Shown: positions 33,904-46,934 of the stretch, piece by piece
Layout of the letters: each line of letters begins with the position of its first letter
Position numbering within the stretch: position 1 is the first letter of the stretch
Source: Capsicum annuum
Lineage: Eukaryota; Streptophyta; Magnoliopsida; Solanales; Solanaceae
Direction of reading: 5' to 3'
DNA length: 64,000 nt
Assembly (NCBI RefSeq): GCF_002878395.1
Contig: NC_061114.1
Coordinates: 140,508,628 to 140,572,627 of the forward strand
The notes under the pieces: model-generated
Told to the model about the DNA's origin: nothing
What the model saw: the letters and a program-made list of their open reading frames with translations, nothing else
The model's database searches: none
Made by a program: the position numbers and the translations under genes

Positions 33904-36852
33904 TGTCATGACAAAAAATTTCATTCATTTATGGAACCTACTAAACCCACTCATAAGCCAAACCCCATAGCCTGGGATAATAAATAATGGGCTATTAGTT
34001 GGAAAAAACAAATCATGGAGCAGGTGCTCTAGATATACGTACAAGATAGATAATTGGGCCTAAAAAATATAGATAAAAGAATGAAGAAACAAAATACACC
34101 CCAATACCAAGTATACTCGGTACAAAAGCTGTTAAATACATCAGGAGCACTACTAGATATAATATGTGTAGGATGTGTCTGAATATACACATAGAAGATC
34201 AGTCCAACACTAAAAAGGGAGAAAGAATAACCCCAGATGCCAGGAGGTCACCCTAAATTTCCAATCCAAGATAGCTCCACACAAAGTACATATCAGTAGT
34301 GAGAACTCATACTAGGATCTGCATTAGAGAAAAAGATGTAGAAGTATAAAAAGGATGCAAAAGTATAGCATGAGTGCTAAAACATGTAGTAACCAATAGG
34401 AATCATAGGAAACTAATCTCAACAGATAAATGCAAATATAATTAACATAAAATAGACAATGAGCAATGTAAGTAACATGAAAGGAAATTATATACAAACT
34501 AGATGATCTCACCTGCAAAATCTAGCCTAACAATCTAATACAACTAAAATTATATAATGGGAGAATATTGGTAATAGTATACTTATAATGTTTACCCTAA
34601 AGTGAGAGAAACAACAGGATAGTATAAAACTAAAGCTAGTGATGTTAAGAAAAGAGATTCCACAAGATGTACCTAGACTGCGAGTACAAATTAGTAACCA
34701 ACCTGGCACAAGCTATACAATGATAATCAATAATAAACTAACCAGGCCACCATATGCCTGAAAAGTACACAATAATAGACAAAACACAACTAGCCCTCAT
34801 AAGCACGACATGTATAAACAACAAATATTACCTAAACAACCTCCATATACACAATAGTTTCCAAATAACAAACATATTAGCAACAACAGTTCTTATAAAT
34901 AAATTAGTGCAACAAAAATCAAGTGATGCAATATAGATTGAGTTCCACATTCAACCATAGTTTATATACCTCCTCTAATCCACTGGGATCATAAAGGCAT
35001 GACCTATAGGAAATACCCCCATCTAAAAGTTTGGATCGCAAATAAAGGGACTTTAGGGGACTCGAGATATTTGCACAAACCATCTAATCCCAAATTGGGA
35101 CTTCCAAGTAGTAATAAGTAATATGTATGAGTATTATAGGTTCCCAAAAATAAATTCGAGTCTAAAATGATCGAAATAGTGTAAAAGGGTCAAAATCTTC
35201 ATCAACAATAATTATAATAAAGTTGAAATAGAATAGAATCCTCATCGGTATGTGTTTTAAGATAGTGAATTTTAGTTCTAAAAGTCATCATCCAAATGTA
35301 AGGGGGTATATTTTCATTTTAAATTCAATTTATGAGTTGAAAATAAAATAAATCCTTTTTCAAAAATATTAGTGTAAATTAATATTTTTCCTTAGAATAA
35401 TATCAAAATGCATGCGCATGAGCATGTGAACATACATATGCCATCACTACATCTAGAAAATAGGACCATAATCACCCAACTATCTATAAACTAAAATCAC
35501 CACTCTTCTAGAGCAAGAACACTATCCTGATATCTAAATAGTTCGTATTTTAAGCCTCGAGCCCACCAATGTATTGAACATTATATGTATATCTGTCAAC
35601 TGGAAAATAGAGTAAATGAGTTTTTCTATGACATTAATTAATAGCATCCAAGTGAGGAATAGTAATCTCATGCCAAAGTAGTATTCCTAACGTACACTAA
35701 AGGTTGCTAGACTAATCCTAGTATGATAGAGCATAAATATATCCCTAGTTTAATATTTACAATAGTAGGGATAAACTTTCCCCATACTAATCCCAATACT
35801 TCATCAGGCATTCTAAACTAAAGGCACAAGCTAATATTCTATTCTAAGATTATAAAGAAGGCTAAGAATGGAAAAAAGGTAACATATATCTTAAACCTAA
35901 CCTATAAACCCTACCCTCCATGCAATTTATACAATACCTAATCTCATAGAGAAAAGTCTATAAGGGAGTAGAATATAGCCTACCTAAAAAATCAATAATA
36001 GCATCGAACCATCCACGAGCTACTCGACCTCACTACTCAACCTCAAAAAGCCACTATTCTATCATAATTATAATTTACATATCATTAAGAGTGAAGCAAG
36101 ACTCATATTACAATTATAAAATTAGGGTCCAAAATTATGTAAAAAGTAGACCTTGGGACCCTTCAAGAAAAAATAAAATTCAATTTGTAGTTATCTTCCT
36201 AAATGGGTAAAAGATGTTCCCAAAAATTTGGGATGATGAAATTTAATCTGGACCTCAATTAGCCCAAATAACTTACTTGATCATGGAACAAAACCAAGTT
36301 TTGACCAACGAATCACAGATAAATAATGGAATTCATAATAGAAGAGATAGTAGATCACGGTTACAAAGTAAAGTGCTTACCTTGTGAAGAATCTAACAAG
36401 AATCATCCAATCTCTTCCTTTCCTGGGTTCCTAAACACTTAAAATAACAAAGGCTACAGAAGAAGGAATAAATAGCCAACGATCTACACTTAAATAGAGG
36501 TTTAATTACACAAGCAACTCACTTAAGCGGTAAACCTTTCCCTTAAGCAGAACCTATAAGTAAGCGAGCCTCCATAAAAGTGAAGGATGATCTACATAAG
36601 CAACCTTAGAAAGCAGGAAAAGCTTAGCTTAAGAAAGAGGCATTGAGATCAGAAGCCTCTGCAAAAGCGACCAGCCTTCTTATTAAGTAGTCTTGGTACT
36701 GCTTAAGTAGGTGCAATAGAAAACTAGTTGCACCAGGAGCTACGCCAAGAATATTTTGAGCCCAAGCGCATATGCAAATGTACGTGGTCCACCCAAGTAA
36801 TAAAGTGGCCTTATTAAAAGCCAAGTATTAATACCATATGTACTAGTGTTAC
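33904..36852 (-). mobile_element. Probable gypsy LTR region, boundaries uncertain
   Basis: It opens TGTCATGAC on the + strand, as the other minus-strand LTRs do. It has the same kind of early text as the LTR at 54233 (tRNA-like spacing, then GGTACAAAAGCTGTT versus GGTACAAGAGCTACT). It could be the 3' LTR of elements 4 or 5. A possible far end is GTGTTAC at 36852. At 36510-36560 AAGCGG/CTTAAG words recur. No coding capacity; the 60-66 residue frames are chance. Confidence 0.4.
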
Positions 36853-38350
36853 GAAACTATTCAATTCTAATTCAATGATTATGATTCAATCAGTGCAAAT
36901 GTAACAACAAGTGTTTGAAAGTTATATCTAAGCATAAACTAAAACAATGAAGTAAAGTAAATTGTTGGGACAATCAATGGGGAGAAACCTAGGGTTAAGG
37001 CAATGCGAATCATAATAATCTATAGAACTTCATTGGTTAGGTTAATAATCTTGTTTGTTGATTCACGAGGTTAATTTTATGATCATGGTCTTTGGAGCCT
37101 CTAATCACTCATCTAACTTAGCCCCACAACTATATTCTTGAGCAGGAATGCGAGAACTAAGTTAAATGAATACATATTTTATCCCATAAGTGAACCAAAT
37201 AGTAAAATTAGGTATATTCCTATCCTAAATGCAAAATATAACTTCATTCAATTAGAATATTTCAATCCTATTCTATCTATCGAACGTTCTATCCTTTTGT
37301 TCCTTCTTCCGGGTTATCAGAGAATTATAAATGTATTCTAAGGGTAGAGAATCCTTAAAATTGAGATAAAAAGGTTAAATATACAACCCAAAATGATAAA
37401 TAAGAATAAACAAGTCAATTCATAATAATAATAATCATGTTCTTGACCTTAACCACGGAAAAGGGCGTTTAGCCGATCATGGACTAACCGTAATCACAAT
37501 GAATGAATACATGTTAAAATCTATAAGCAAACAAAATTAATGGAAGAAAAACCCTAATTTAAGTTTCATACAACATCCATTTAAGTCTCATGATCTTCTA
37601 AGGTATGAAACATAACAACTAAGTGTTCTATCTATACTTGGACACAAGCTTCCAATTTTGACCAGTGCCACGCTCTTATCGCGGTGACTAGGGTCTGTGT
37701 CACGCCCTAATTGTTGTTAGATACTGTAATTGGTTTTAGGATGCTCACAAGGCCTTTTCATGGCCCTAATGTTGTGCCTAAAGTCCGTGGAACGCCAATG
37801 ACTCCAAAACGGCCATTTTTGGTCGTCTGTCCAATATGTTTGTCCATCCTTTCCAAGCCTTGTGGTGTTGTTTATACTTGATTTAAAACCTTTTTATCAT
37901 CCATATATCATCATGGTAAACTAAAAAAACATCATATCCCATAAAAAACCACAAATTAGAGCTAAAAAACACATACAATCCAAGATGACGAACTAGTAAC
38001 TCTAAGAGTACTAGTTTTGTCCTTTTGATCCTTAACATAGTGTTTTGTAGCTTGGATTGTTTCAATTGAAACTTAAGCACTATGAAAAAAATTATTACAA
38101 CATAATTATAATTTTATACCCTTAGTAACTCATTAAGCACACAATAATGCATCGATAACAACTAGAACAACTCATAGCTCAAGCTAGTAACACTAATTTT
38201 CTCATCTAAACACGAAGTGACCAAATTGATTCCAAACTTATTTGAAATACACCTTAAAAATTATAATCAAGTATATTAACACTTAGATTCTCAATTATAT
38301 TATTAAAAAATCACCAAGAAAATAAGAATTCCTCAAAGATATAATAATTA
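36853..38350. mobile_element. LTR-like segment with the layout of element B's LTR
   Basis: The order of phrases parallels element B's LTR: CCTAGGGTT, a 'GGTTAGGTTAATAATC' block, TTTGGAGCCTCTAATC, a GAATGCGAGAACT block, and a late CG-rich part (CACGCTCTTATCGCGGTGAC). Base-level identity is low. It may be an LTR, solo or partial, from a related lineage. No termini or target duplication could be set. Confidence 0.3.
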
Positions 38351-38979
38351 ATCTTGGCTAACAACCAGAGGTGCATAAGTCCACCCCAGATCAGTGTTCC
38401 ATGTCTCGAATGGACCCTTTGGATTTATTCAACATCAGCAGCTCCGCCAAGTGTTACAAGTATCAAGTGGACCCTTGAAATTTGTATGAAGTCCCATTAA
38501 CACAAATAAAATATGCATTTGTATGAAGTCTCATTAACATAAATAAAATATGCTAACTTATAAAAAACGACATTTCAAACTTAATGAAATTGATTAAATT
38601 TTCAAAGAAAGTCTTTTCAATAAAATGTGGCCCCTACACCTATCATTCTATTTTAACTAATATCCAATCAATGGCCCAAAATAAGATTGAAATCCTTGGG
38701 AAACAAACCAAAGGTACCTCTATCCTAAAATTCATATTATAGAGGTAACAAAATTGTTAGGATTATAATTCGAGGCTATTTACTAGAAGTCTTGGTCAAA
38801 GAAGAATTTCTCAACTTTAAAAGCTCCAAAATAGGGAAATTGAAAAAGAAATTAAAATAAACTTCCTAGGAACTAAACCACTGGAACCATCAAGCCATAA
38901 ATAACCCGAGGAAGCAATAAGAAATACATAAATATAGAATAAGCATAAAATAAAGAAAATTACCTTGTGGGTCATTACA
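38351..38979 (-). mobile_element. LTR end adjoining element 4
   Basis: It ends GGGTCATTACA at 38979 on the + strand. The next bases, read on the minus strand (GAGTTTTGATGATGAAATTC), are the usual pre-LTR segment of gypsy elements, so this is the start (element sense) of element 4's 3' LTR. At about 38474-38550 a 38-bp unit (ATTTGTATGAAGTC.CATTAA and on) is tandemly duplicated. Confidence 0.5.
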
Positions 38980-41900
38980 ACGTTCAGTACTAATAGGAAT
39001 TTCATCATCAAAACTCAAGAAATAAAAAGAGTAAAAGTTTAAGAAAATGAGGGTATTATGTCAACATGCCCCATAAGGCTCCTCAGACATCCTCCCATAC
39101 TGAAAAAATGCCTCCATAGACACCTAAGCTACAGAAATCCCCTTGATTTTAATGTTCTTACTTCACTGCCCAAAATGACAACCAAATACGAATCTGTGGG
39201 GTTCATTTAGCTATATAGCTGCTAAAATTTTCTCCTACAATATCTCATAACATCACAGTACACTAGAACAAACATAGCATAAGCTAGCCTAACAAGTTTC
39301 CTCATTTAAACTCTATTTGATTCTTTCAACTCTTGAATTATTTAAAATAGACCTAAAACACTCTAAACATGCAACTTAGCACATAAATACACAAACACAC
39401 ACTTTATACTTCTTTAAGATCAACAAGTTTTCCTCAAAACTAAGCTAAACACATGTAGATAACAATATTTAGGTGTATAAATATGCCGAAGATCATACCA
39501 TCCTAGGGTCATCATAAGTCTTCTGCATGCTCTGAATTATATAGAATCTCTCCAACATCATCTGAATCCTATCCATATAATCACACAATCTCCAACCTAA
39601 AAATGAAATAACCAACCCACCAGAGATCTATAAGGCCTAACACATGTATAATGTCTTAAAAGATCTACCTAAAAATTCAGAATGGTAATGGCTATTAGAT
39701 GCAAATTTTTACAAGTCCAAGAACTGGTCCTAATGATCATCGATATATTAGTTAAAAAGTTGTGCTAAGCACAATTTCCAAAATCTTTCTCTCTCTAAAT
39801 AGGCTCCCAAAAACCTGATGTAAATTTAGACCAGAAGTTAAAAGTGCTAGAAATTGACACCCTATGCAAACAGACCATCCCTCGAATACAAATTTAAGTT
39901 GAAGAATGATTGAACTAGTAGATAATGTGTAGGCCTAGACATCCTATCAACCATGCCCCAAATGGAATCTAATGCCTAAAATGCACGCGAAAAACAAGTC
40001 AAAAAATCCATAACTATCCTTTTAGTATCAGAGCCAAACACCAAGCCTCAAGTGTCCAAACGATACCTGTTGACAAAAAAACATCTGAATAATAGATATA
40101 ATACACAAATCAAGACCTAATCCAATAAAATAGGGATAGTAAGGTCTTGAACCCCAAAAGGCCTACCTCATACTCATTGATCCACTTAATATGGATGTCT
40201 CTAAATCAATTAGGTCAACCACACTTCCAAAAAAGAAAACCCTTAATTAAACAGTCTGATATAACCTGCTAACTTGATGTACTACCACTCTCGATAGGTG
40301 AAATGAACCTATCCCCAACCATGAACCGCCTCTGTCCTTGCCAAGCCTACTACGATCCCATTTTTGATAACCACATGTCCCGAGAGTGTCATAGACCCAA
40401 ACGAATCTCACCCTCAAGAACTTAGCACTTTACTATTGATCACACAAATACTAGATCTAAGGCATCATTAATAATCACCACCATAAAGGAGTCCAATCAA
40501 TGCCTAATCCTATGGTCCACCCAACTCATGCCTGTTGTGGGGCATTAGTAAAACCAAAAATATAGTCAATAACTCCAGTTGGATATAAAGAGTCTTAATG
40601 ATAGTAAAACCTTAAGTAATCTCAAAAAATAGGCTGCACCTTAAATCTAGTCGAATCAATCCCTAATACATGGCATTAGATAATCACTCACGACAATTAA
40701 AAGGAAAAACACAAGTACACAAAACCCCCTCTTTGTTGAACCTAATCGAAATATCCCATAGAGACACACTTGACCAAGTAACACCATATTCAGAAGATCT
40801 GAAACTATAATTTTTAAATTTCCCCCAACGCAAAAGCCATTTGGTACTGCATAGAAGAATAACTAAGTACCTGACTCAACATTAACACCAAAATCAAGAT
40901 CATGATTGAGAGACAAACTAGGAAACCCAAGAGAACCACATTAATAACTCACTAACTTTAGGAACTGACTGAAGCAAAAAACTGATAAGGTGAGCAATAG
41001 GAATTTAATCAAGAAAGACTAAACACTTTCTTGCTACCAACCCCTTATTACCTCGAATAAACGATATAACCCCTATTGATAACAAACTTTTACCTCACAA
41101 ACTGAAGGAGGGCCATTACAATCAAGGAAACAATATAAGCAAGGCAACATAAGACCACACAATAGGAAAACAAAATGGTCTAAATTGAAATCACATAAAA
41201 AATCACTATATCAATGATAATGAGATCTATCCACGTGCTAAAGCTTTAGATAATCAAAATACAAGATCGACATACTTGATCCATTACTAAAAAAACACCT
41301 ACAAGGGTATCTATACACGTAAGTATAGATAATAGTCCATAAGGACAATAAAAATACTGGCTAAGTAAGAAACCTCCATGTATTTGAAGGTCCTATATTT
41401 AACAACATAGAAAAGGAAGGGTAACAACCAAAAGTCATAATTGTAGTAGATACAGCTAAAACCTCGGCCCCTGGTCTACTTGATGAAGAGCATAATGGAT
41501 CACGTCTATCCCTAAAATGATAACTTACATGACCTTTTGCACCACCTAACTTGGAATCACATCTAACACTGTAAGGACCACCCCTAATGCCTTAGGCACA
41601 ACATCTGATCAATAGTGTCACAACCCTAAGAGGCTAACTTAGATGTAATGATTTCCTAATAATACTAAGTAGTGGAAACTCTTTAGAAAAATAACCCAAA
41701 TCTTTAAAATCATAAACAACTCTGGATGCCTCTATCTCATGATAAACACTTGCTGACCTAGACTTGTTCACAATCCTATAACATGAGCCTTTTCTTAAAT
41801 AGTTCCTAAACTCACCATAATTAAAGCAACCTTTGCTTGCCAAAGTCTAGTATGAAGAACCTGATTAGGCTAGACACCACTGCATCAAGACCTAAATCAA

Positions 41901-42770
41901 GAACCCCATGATGTTGGAATAGATCCCTGACTATCAAAATCACAGGGATCTATTAGAGCTCCACCAAAGATCTAAGGCACTACCTGCTCTTAGTGAGTGA
42001 CAGTGTCCTCTACTTAAAAATCACTACCTTGAGACAAAATATCATAAAAACTATTTTTTTGGAGGAGCCTCTTACTTCTACCTCCATAGGACTTGAGACT
42101 TGCTAACTCTATAGTCCTCGTGTGATAACCAACTTGAAGAAAAGGAGACCCAACTAATACTAAGGTATTTGACATCAAATAAAGTGGTAAGACAACAATT
42201 TAACAAACCTCTACACTCTCTCATGCTTTGTAGGAAGAATCATTAAAGTATATCTGGCCCAATTAAAAAACTTGATCTCATACTCTAAAACCTACATAGA
42301 AAACTACTGAAGATACAAAAACCTTTCCCTGACCTGGGAAATCTCAGTATATCAAGCACTATCTCTGCCTATGCTGTACCCTTGAAAAGGCTCAACTTCC
42401 CAACCACATTATCTTAAAGAACTGGAGTTGTCATAATTCATGGTAGAGCTGGGATAGACCTAGACCCTCTAAGTGATGCTGCAAATCCTTAATATCAAGA
42501 TCTACCTTCAGGGGTGTCTCCCTAGTCTGACCCAAGATTGAGGCTTAGACAATATCTATGGGAGTCTTATCCTCGCCATCTAAAAATCTCGCATGATCCA
42601 TATGATGAAGAGTGGAACCAAAAGTAGAACTTTAGTAATTGACAAAGATAATAATGCATGATGGAGAATCAAGAATTAGGATTTTCCTAAGAATGCCCTA
42701 TAGGCTCTAAATATAGGATACAAATATCGTCATATCTATTGGCATGACTTTACTAGGCAATTACCAAACC
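38980..42770 (-). pseudogene. Element 4: degenerate gypsy gag-pol remnant
   Basis: In element order (high to low): leader with CCTATAGGGCATTCTTAGG (42690), gag with a knuckle GCFNYGEFRNYL (41830-41795), a linker DLDFGVNVESGT (40905), and RT pieces FGFTNAPQQA (40555), VVIINDALD (about 40475) and GHVVIKNGIVV (about 40360). RNase H traces and an integrase C-terminal block DRIQMMLERFYIIQSMQKTY (39580-39520) follow. The RT active-site box reads I-I-N-D, one Asp lost. Stops are dense throughout. Confidence 0.6.
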
Positions 42771-44878
42771 AATGAAGCTATGAACCTCAATTGGAGATAT
42801 AGATCTGGCCTAATCACAAATATCCTTAATATTTGCCGAATCTACCATAATCCCATCTTTAAACACCACATGCCCAAGGAATATCACTGATTCAAGCCAA
42901 AGCTCACACTTAGTGAACTTGGTGAAAGTAGATGATCTCTCAAAGGCTGGAGTATAATCATCAAATGCTACTTATGCTTTTCCCTACTCTTTGAATACAC
43001 AAGAATGTTGTCGATGAACACAGTCACAAAGGAGTCCAACTATGGATTGAACACACAATTCTTAAAATCCATAAAGCAAATATGGCATTTGTTAATCCAA
43101 CAGATATAACTAGGAACTTGTAATTATGGTAATAGGTTTGAAAGACCGTCTTTAGGATATCCTCAGCCTGAATCCTCAACTGATAATAACCGAACCTTAA
43201 ATCAATCGTAGAGAACACTATTGCTTCCTAAAGCTGGTCAAGAAAATCATCAATACCAGACATAAGACAATGGTTCTCCATAGTCACCTTATTAATATGC
43301 CCATAATCAATACACGTACACATGAAGCCATCTTTCTTCTTCACAAACAACATAGAAGCTCCCCAAGAAAACATACTCGTTCGAATAAAACTTAGATAAA
43401 GAAGGCCCTAAAGATTAAAATTTAGAACCTTAAGCTTGACAGGAGCCATATGGTAAGGTGCCATAGAAATAGTTTGGATGCCTAACTCAAGATCATTAAC
43501 AAATCAATACTGTGCTCAGGAAGAAGACCAAGTAGCTCGGTAGGGAAAACATCAGTAAACTCATGAACTACAGGACTAGAGTCAAGCAATAGACTCTCCA
43601 CACTATAATCATGAATATAACCAAGATAAGACTCGAAACCCATCAAAAAAAGCCTCCTAGGACAAATATAAGAAATTATCCCCGTCAACTCACAACTATC
43701 AGCTCCTTACTACATAATTAGGAGTATGATGGACATGGCTAAGGTAACGGTCTTAGCCAAGCAATACAGGACTACAAGATAGTAGGATAGCTAGTCCATG
43801 CCTAGAATCATATTAAAACCCACCATATCTAACAAAATAAGATCAACCTAAGTATCAAACTCTTGAACAATCATAACATATAATCTAAATACCCAATCAA
43901 CTACTAAAGAATCACTTATGGGAGTATATATATGTAATGGCATAGATAATGAATCCCAATATAATTCTAACTATGGAAAATAATAAAAAGATACAAAAGA
44001 ATAAATGGATTCAGGATTAAAGAAAAGCAAAAGGAGATTGATGGCACACAAAAATCATACATTCAATGACCAACATATGAAGACTTAGCCTCAAACCTAG
44101 AAGGTACTACATACAATTGACCATGCCAACTACCTAGCTGGGCTCCTGATCAACCTTTTTTCTACCTACATGAGAACCTCTACGAGCAACCTTGGGACCA
44201 TCCTTACAACTATGCATACCTCCTCTAAATGGGGTTTAAACTACCATGATAAGTGGAATACTCTAAGCGGAAGAAGTAATATCTCCACTACTAGGGCCCT
44301 CTTTCTAGAAATGACCAAAAGCTCTATAACCATAACATGACCTAGGCGCTTGACTGAAACTAGAAGATTTGGCTGACCTAGAATAACCACCATGACTAGA
44401 TTAGATAGAATACAAACTCCTTGAAGACTAACCATGACCCTATCTAAGATGATCATTGGAGCTAGACTAGACTCTATAAGTAATCAAAAGTATGGCCTAA
44501 ACAGATCTACTATATTAACCCTGATGCTGATATGACTAGTGTGAATAATTTCTACCCTGAGAACCACTGTCTCTAAATCACGGGCTACTACTGCGTCCAC
44601 TAAATATACCCTAATACCGCGACCTATTATTACTGTCCCATTATGCTCACAATTCATCTCATCTATAAGCTAAGTATGATCTGAAATCTTATCAAAAGGC
44701 ATCTCTGCAACAACCAAACTCTGTGTAGATATGAAAGGAAAATATCTCAATACTCAGATAAAGCAACAAACTTTCTCATACTTAGTAGTTAAAATAGAAG
44801 TAGCATGCATACCCAATTCATAAAATTGAGCCTAATAAACCATAAAAATCCTGGAACCCTGCTCTAATCTTAAGAACT
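42771..44878 (-). pseudogene. Element 5: degenerate gypsy zinc knuckle, protease and RT
   Basis: A knuckle remnant CYGYRAFGHF lies at about 44330-44300. After the protease, RISYICPRRLFLMGFESYL-like text and VVHEFTDVFPTELLGLLPEH (43688-43482) lead into [22 protein letters not shown] (43218 on), [15 protein letters not shown] and GHVVFKDGIMVDSANI. The active-site box reads F-I-D-N. The RT is cut off after SFIGLV at about 42770, where the leader of element 4 begins. Upstream, the gag continues on the far side of the LARD at 53293. Confidence 0.7.
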
Positions 44879-46918
44879 TGTCACGACCCATACCGAGCCC
44901 TGGCTGTGACGAGTATTCCGAACCATAAGGCCCGAAACTCCCCTATCTATCTAGTAATCACACACATAATTCATATAATAAAAGAAATGCGTAAGATACA
45001 CAATATAACGGAAACATGGTCAAGAATTATGCAAAAGTAATAATGGGGAATAATGTCCCACAATCTCAATATAACATCTCTTTAACGTCTGTGAAATCTG
45101 TACTACATGACTAAAATATATGTCTATCTGAAAACTGGGACAAGGCCCCCAGTAGACCCAAAACTAATAAATGATAAATTAAACTACACACATCAGGCCT
45201 TCCAAAATATAGAAGGCTCACCACTTGATTCTGCTATCTGTCGAAAGGAATCTACTGGTTGTCTAGACCCCTAGACTGTGCCTCCGAACCTGGGAGGAGA
45301 TGGGATCAATACAATAGTACTAGTAAACAGAGAAATCAAAACAGAAATATAATATTTTTACACAATATAGGTGAGAGCCATTATAAAGCAGTTTCATATC
45401 AAATTATTTGAAAACACATGGGCATAATGTAATAGTTTTCAATACCAATATAATGCGATTGAGCTAGGTGGAATACCCTACAATTGTAATTCCAACGCTA
45501 TGTGGAATCCGCCTCTGGTGCTCGGCGGCCAAGCCTCTAATCCAAGTAGCCACTAGGATTTAGAGTCGGTATACCCCCCCCCCCAAATGTGAGTACACCG
45601 CAGGGAATCCCCTCATGTGAGATGTCCCAATTATTTTATTATCCTCCCATGTAGGATACAATATCATATGACCCGTATCGGCAACTATGATTTCCAGCGA
45701 TGAGTCCTTTCACTCAAACGCCTTCTTCGGGCATTACCTTTCTCATGAAAATTAATGCATTCAAACTTTGTTCAAACCAATCACATGTCATACTCTGTAG
45801 GGTATCGTCATACCCGACTTGCAAGCCATCAGTATCACATCATTCTTCTCATTCAATCATTGTATTCAACATGACAAACCTTCTCCCTTTCAAGTCAAAA
45901 TCATATCAATTCTCAAAATATTTCATGTCATGCTCTTCAATATGTTTTCAAATAATTTACATCACATGAACATTTAAACCAAATTCATATGAAGAGAGGA
46001 AATTTATATCATTCATTCTCTCAAGTTAACATCTTTTTGGAATACATGCATATACATATATCATATAGCAAATCACTTTGGGAGCAGGCCTAAGGGCCAA
46101 ATCAATATCATAAAATATTTAAAACATAATCAGATTCATAATTTCAAAACCCCCATTTGAAAAAATGAATTTTTAAAGCCCATGAGATTTTTGAGATAAC
46201 CCCACGTACCTCGATTACTACGAATATTAGGTGCTTCTTGAAGCCTACGTTGAGAGGATTCCAAATATTGAATTAGTTTCTAAAACTCACGGTTGAATCT
46301 TGAGTTGCTTGGGTTTTTTATTTTGAAACCCTAGAGAGAGTTCTTGAACAATTTTTATGAATAAAGGTGTATTTTGGGGTCTTTAGGAACTGACTTTTGT
46401 GTTTAGGGCTAAGTAAGGGTGGAAAAGGACGATTTTGCTCCAAAAATGGAGTGTTTAAGTCACTTGAAACCTTTACATAGGCGCTGCCTATGCTATCGCC
46501 TATGTTTACATAGGTACCACCTATGCTATCGCCTATGTTTACATAGGCGCCGCCTACTACTTTGAAAGGCCATAACTTCTTGCTTTGGTGCCGGATTTTA
46601 GCAAAATTGATGTCGTTGGAAAGCTAACTCGAAGACCTATCATTTGACACATAGTAGGCTCTCTAATTCGATATATACAGAGAGTTATGATCGATGGAAG
46701 TTGACACAAATTAAAACAACCATGAAAACTTAATCGATCAAAATAGTTTCAACTCGTCCTTGAGTTGAAAGACCTTTATGATCTAAATTCAAGCTTGAAT
46801 GGATTCACATACTATGCAAATAATTAACATGCCATATTGGCAGAGGATTTATGGCTTTGGGATTATCAACGCATCGAAATCATGGTTTATATTGTAGCCC
46901 AAAATGTGGGGCATTACA
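44879..46918 (-). mobile_element. 3' LTR of the LARD
   Basis: On the + strand it runs TGTCACGACCC...GGGGCATTACA. It has an 11-C run at 45574-45584, where the 5' LTR has five, and about 2.6 units of a 33-bp hairpin repeat. By eye about one base in twelve differs from the other LTR over the first 330 bases. Confidence 0.9.
46493..46560. repeat. 33-bp hairpin-containing tandem repeat in the LARD 3' LTR
   Basis: The unit is TTTACATAGG, a variable 6 bases, then CCTATGCTATCGCCTATG. CCTATGTTTACATAGG is a perfect inverted repeat across unit joins. There are about 2.6 units. Confidence 0.9.
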
Positions 46919-46934
46919 TTATTTCCCCCTTGGG
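46919..46934 (-). promoter_or_regulatory. Polypurine tract of the LARD
   Basis: The minus strand reads CCCAAGGGGGAAATAA directly before the 3' LTR start TGTAATGCCCC. Confidence 0.75.
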
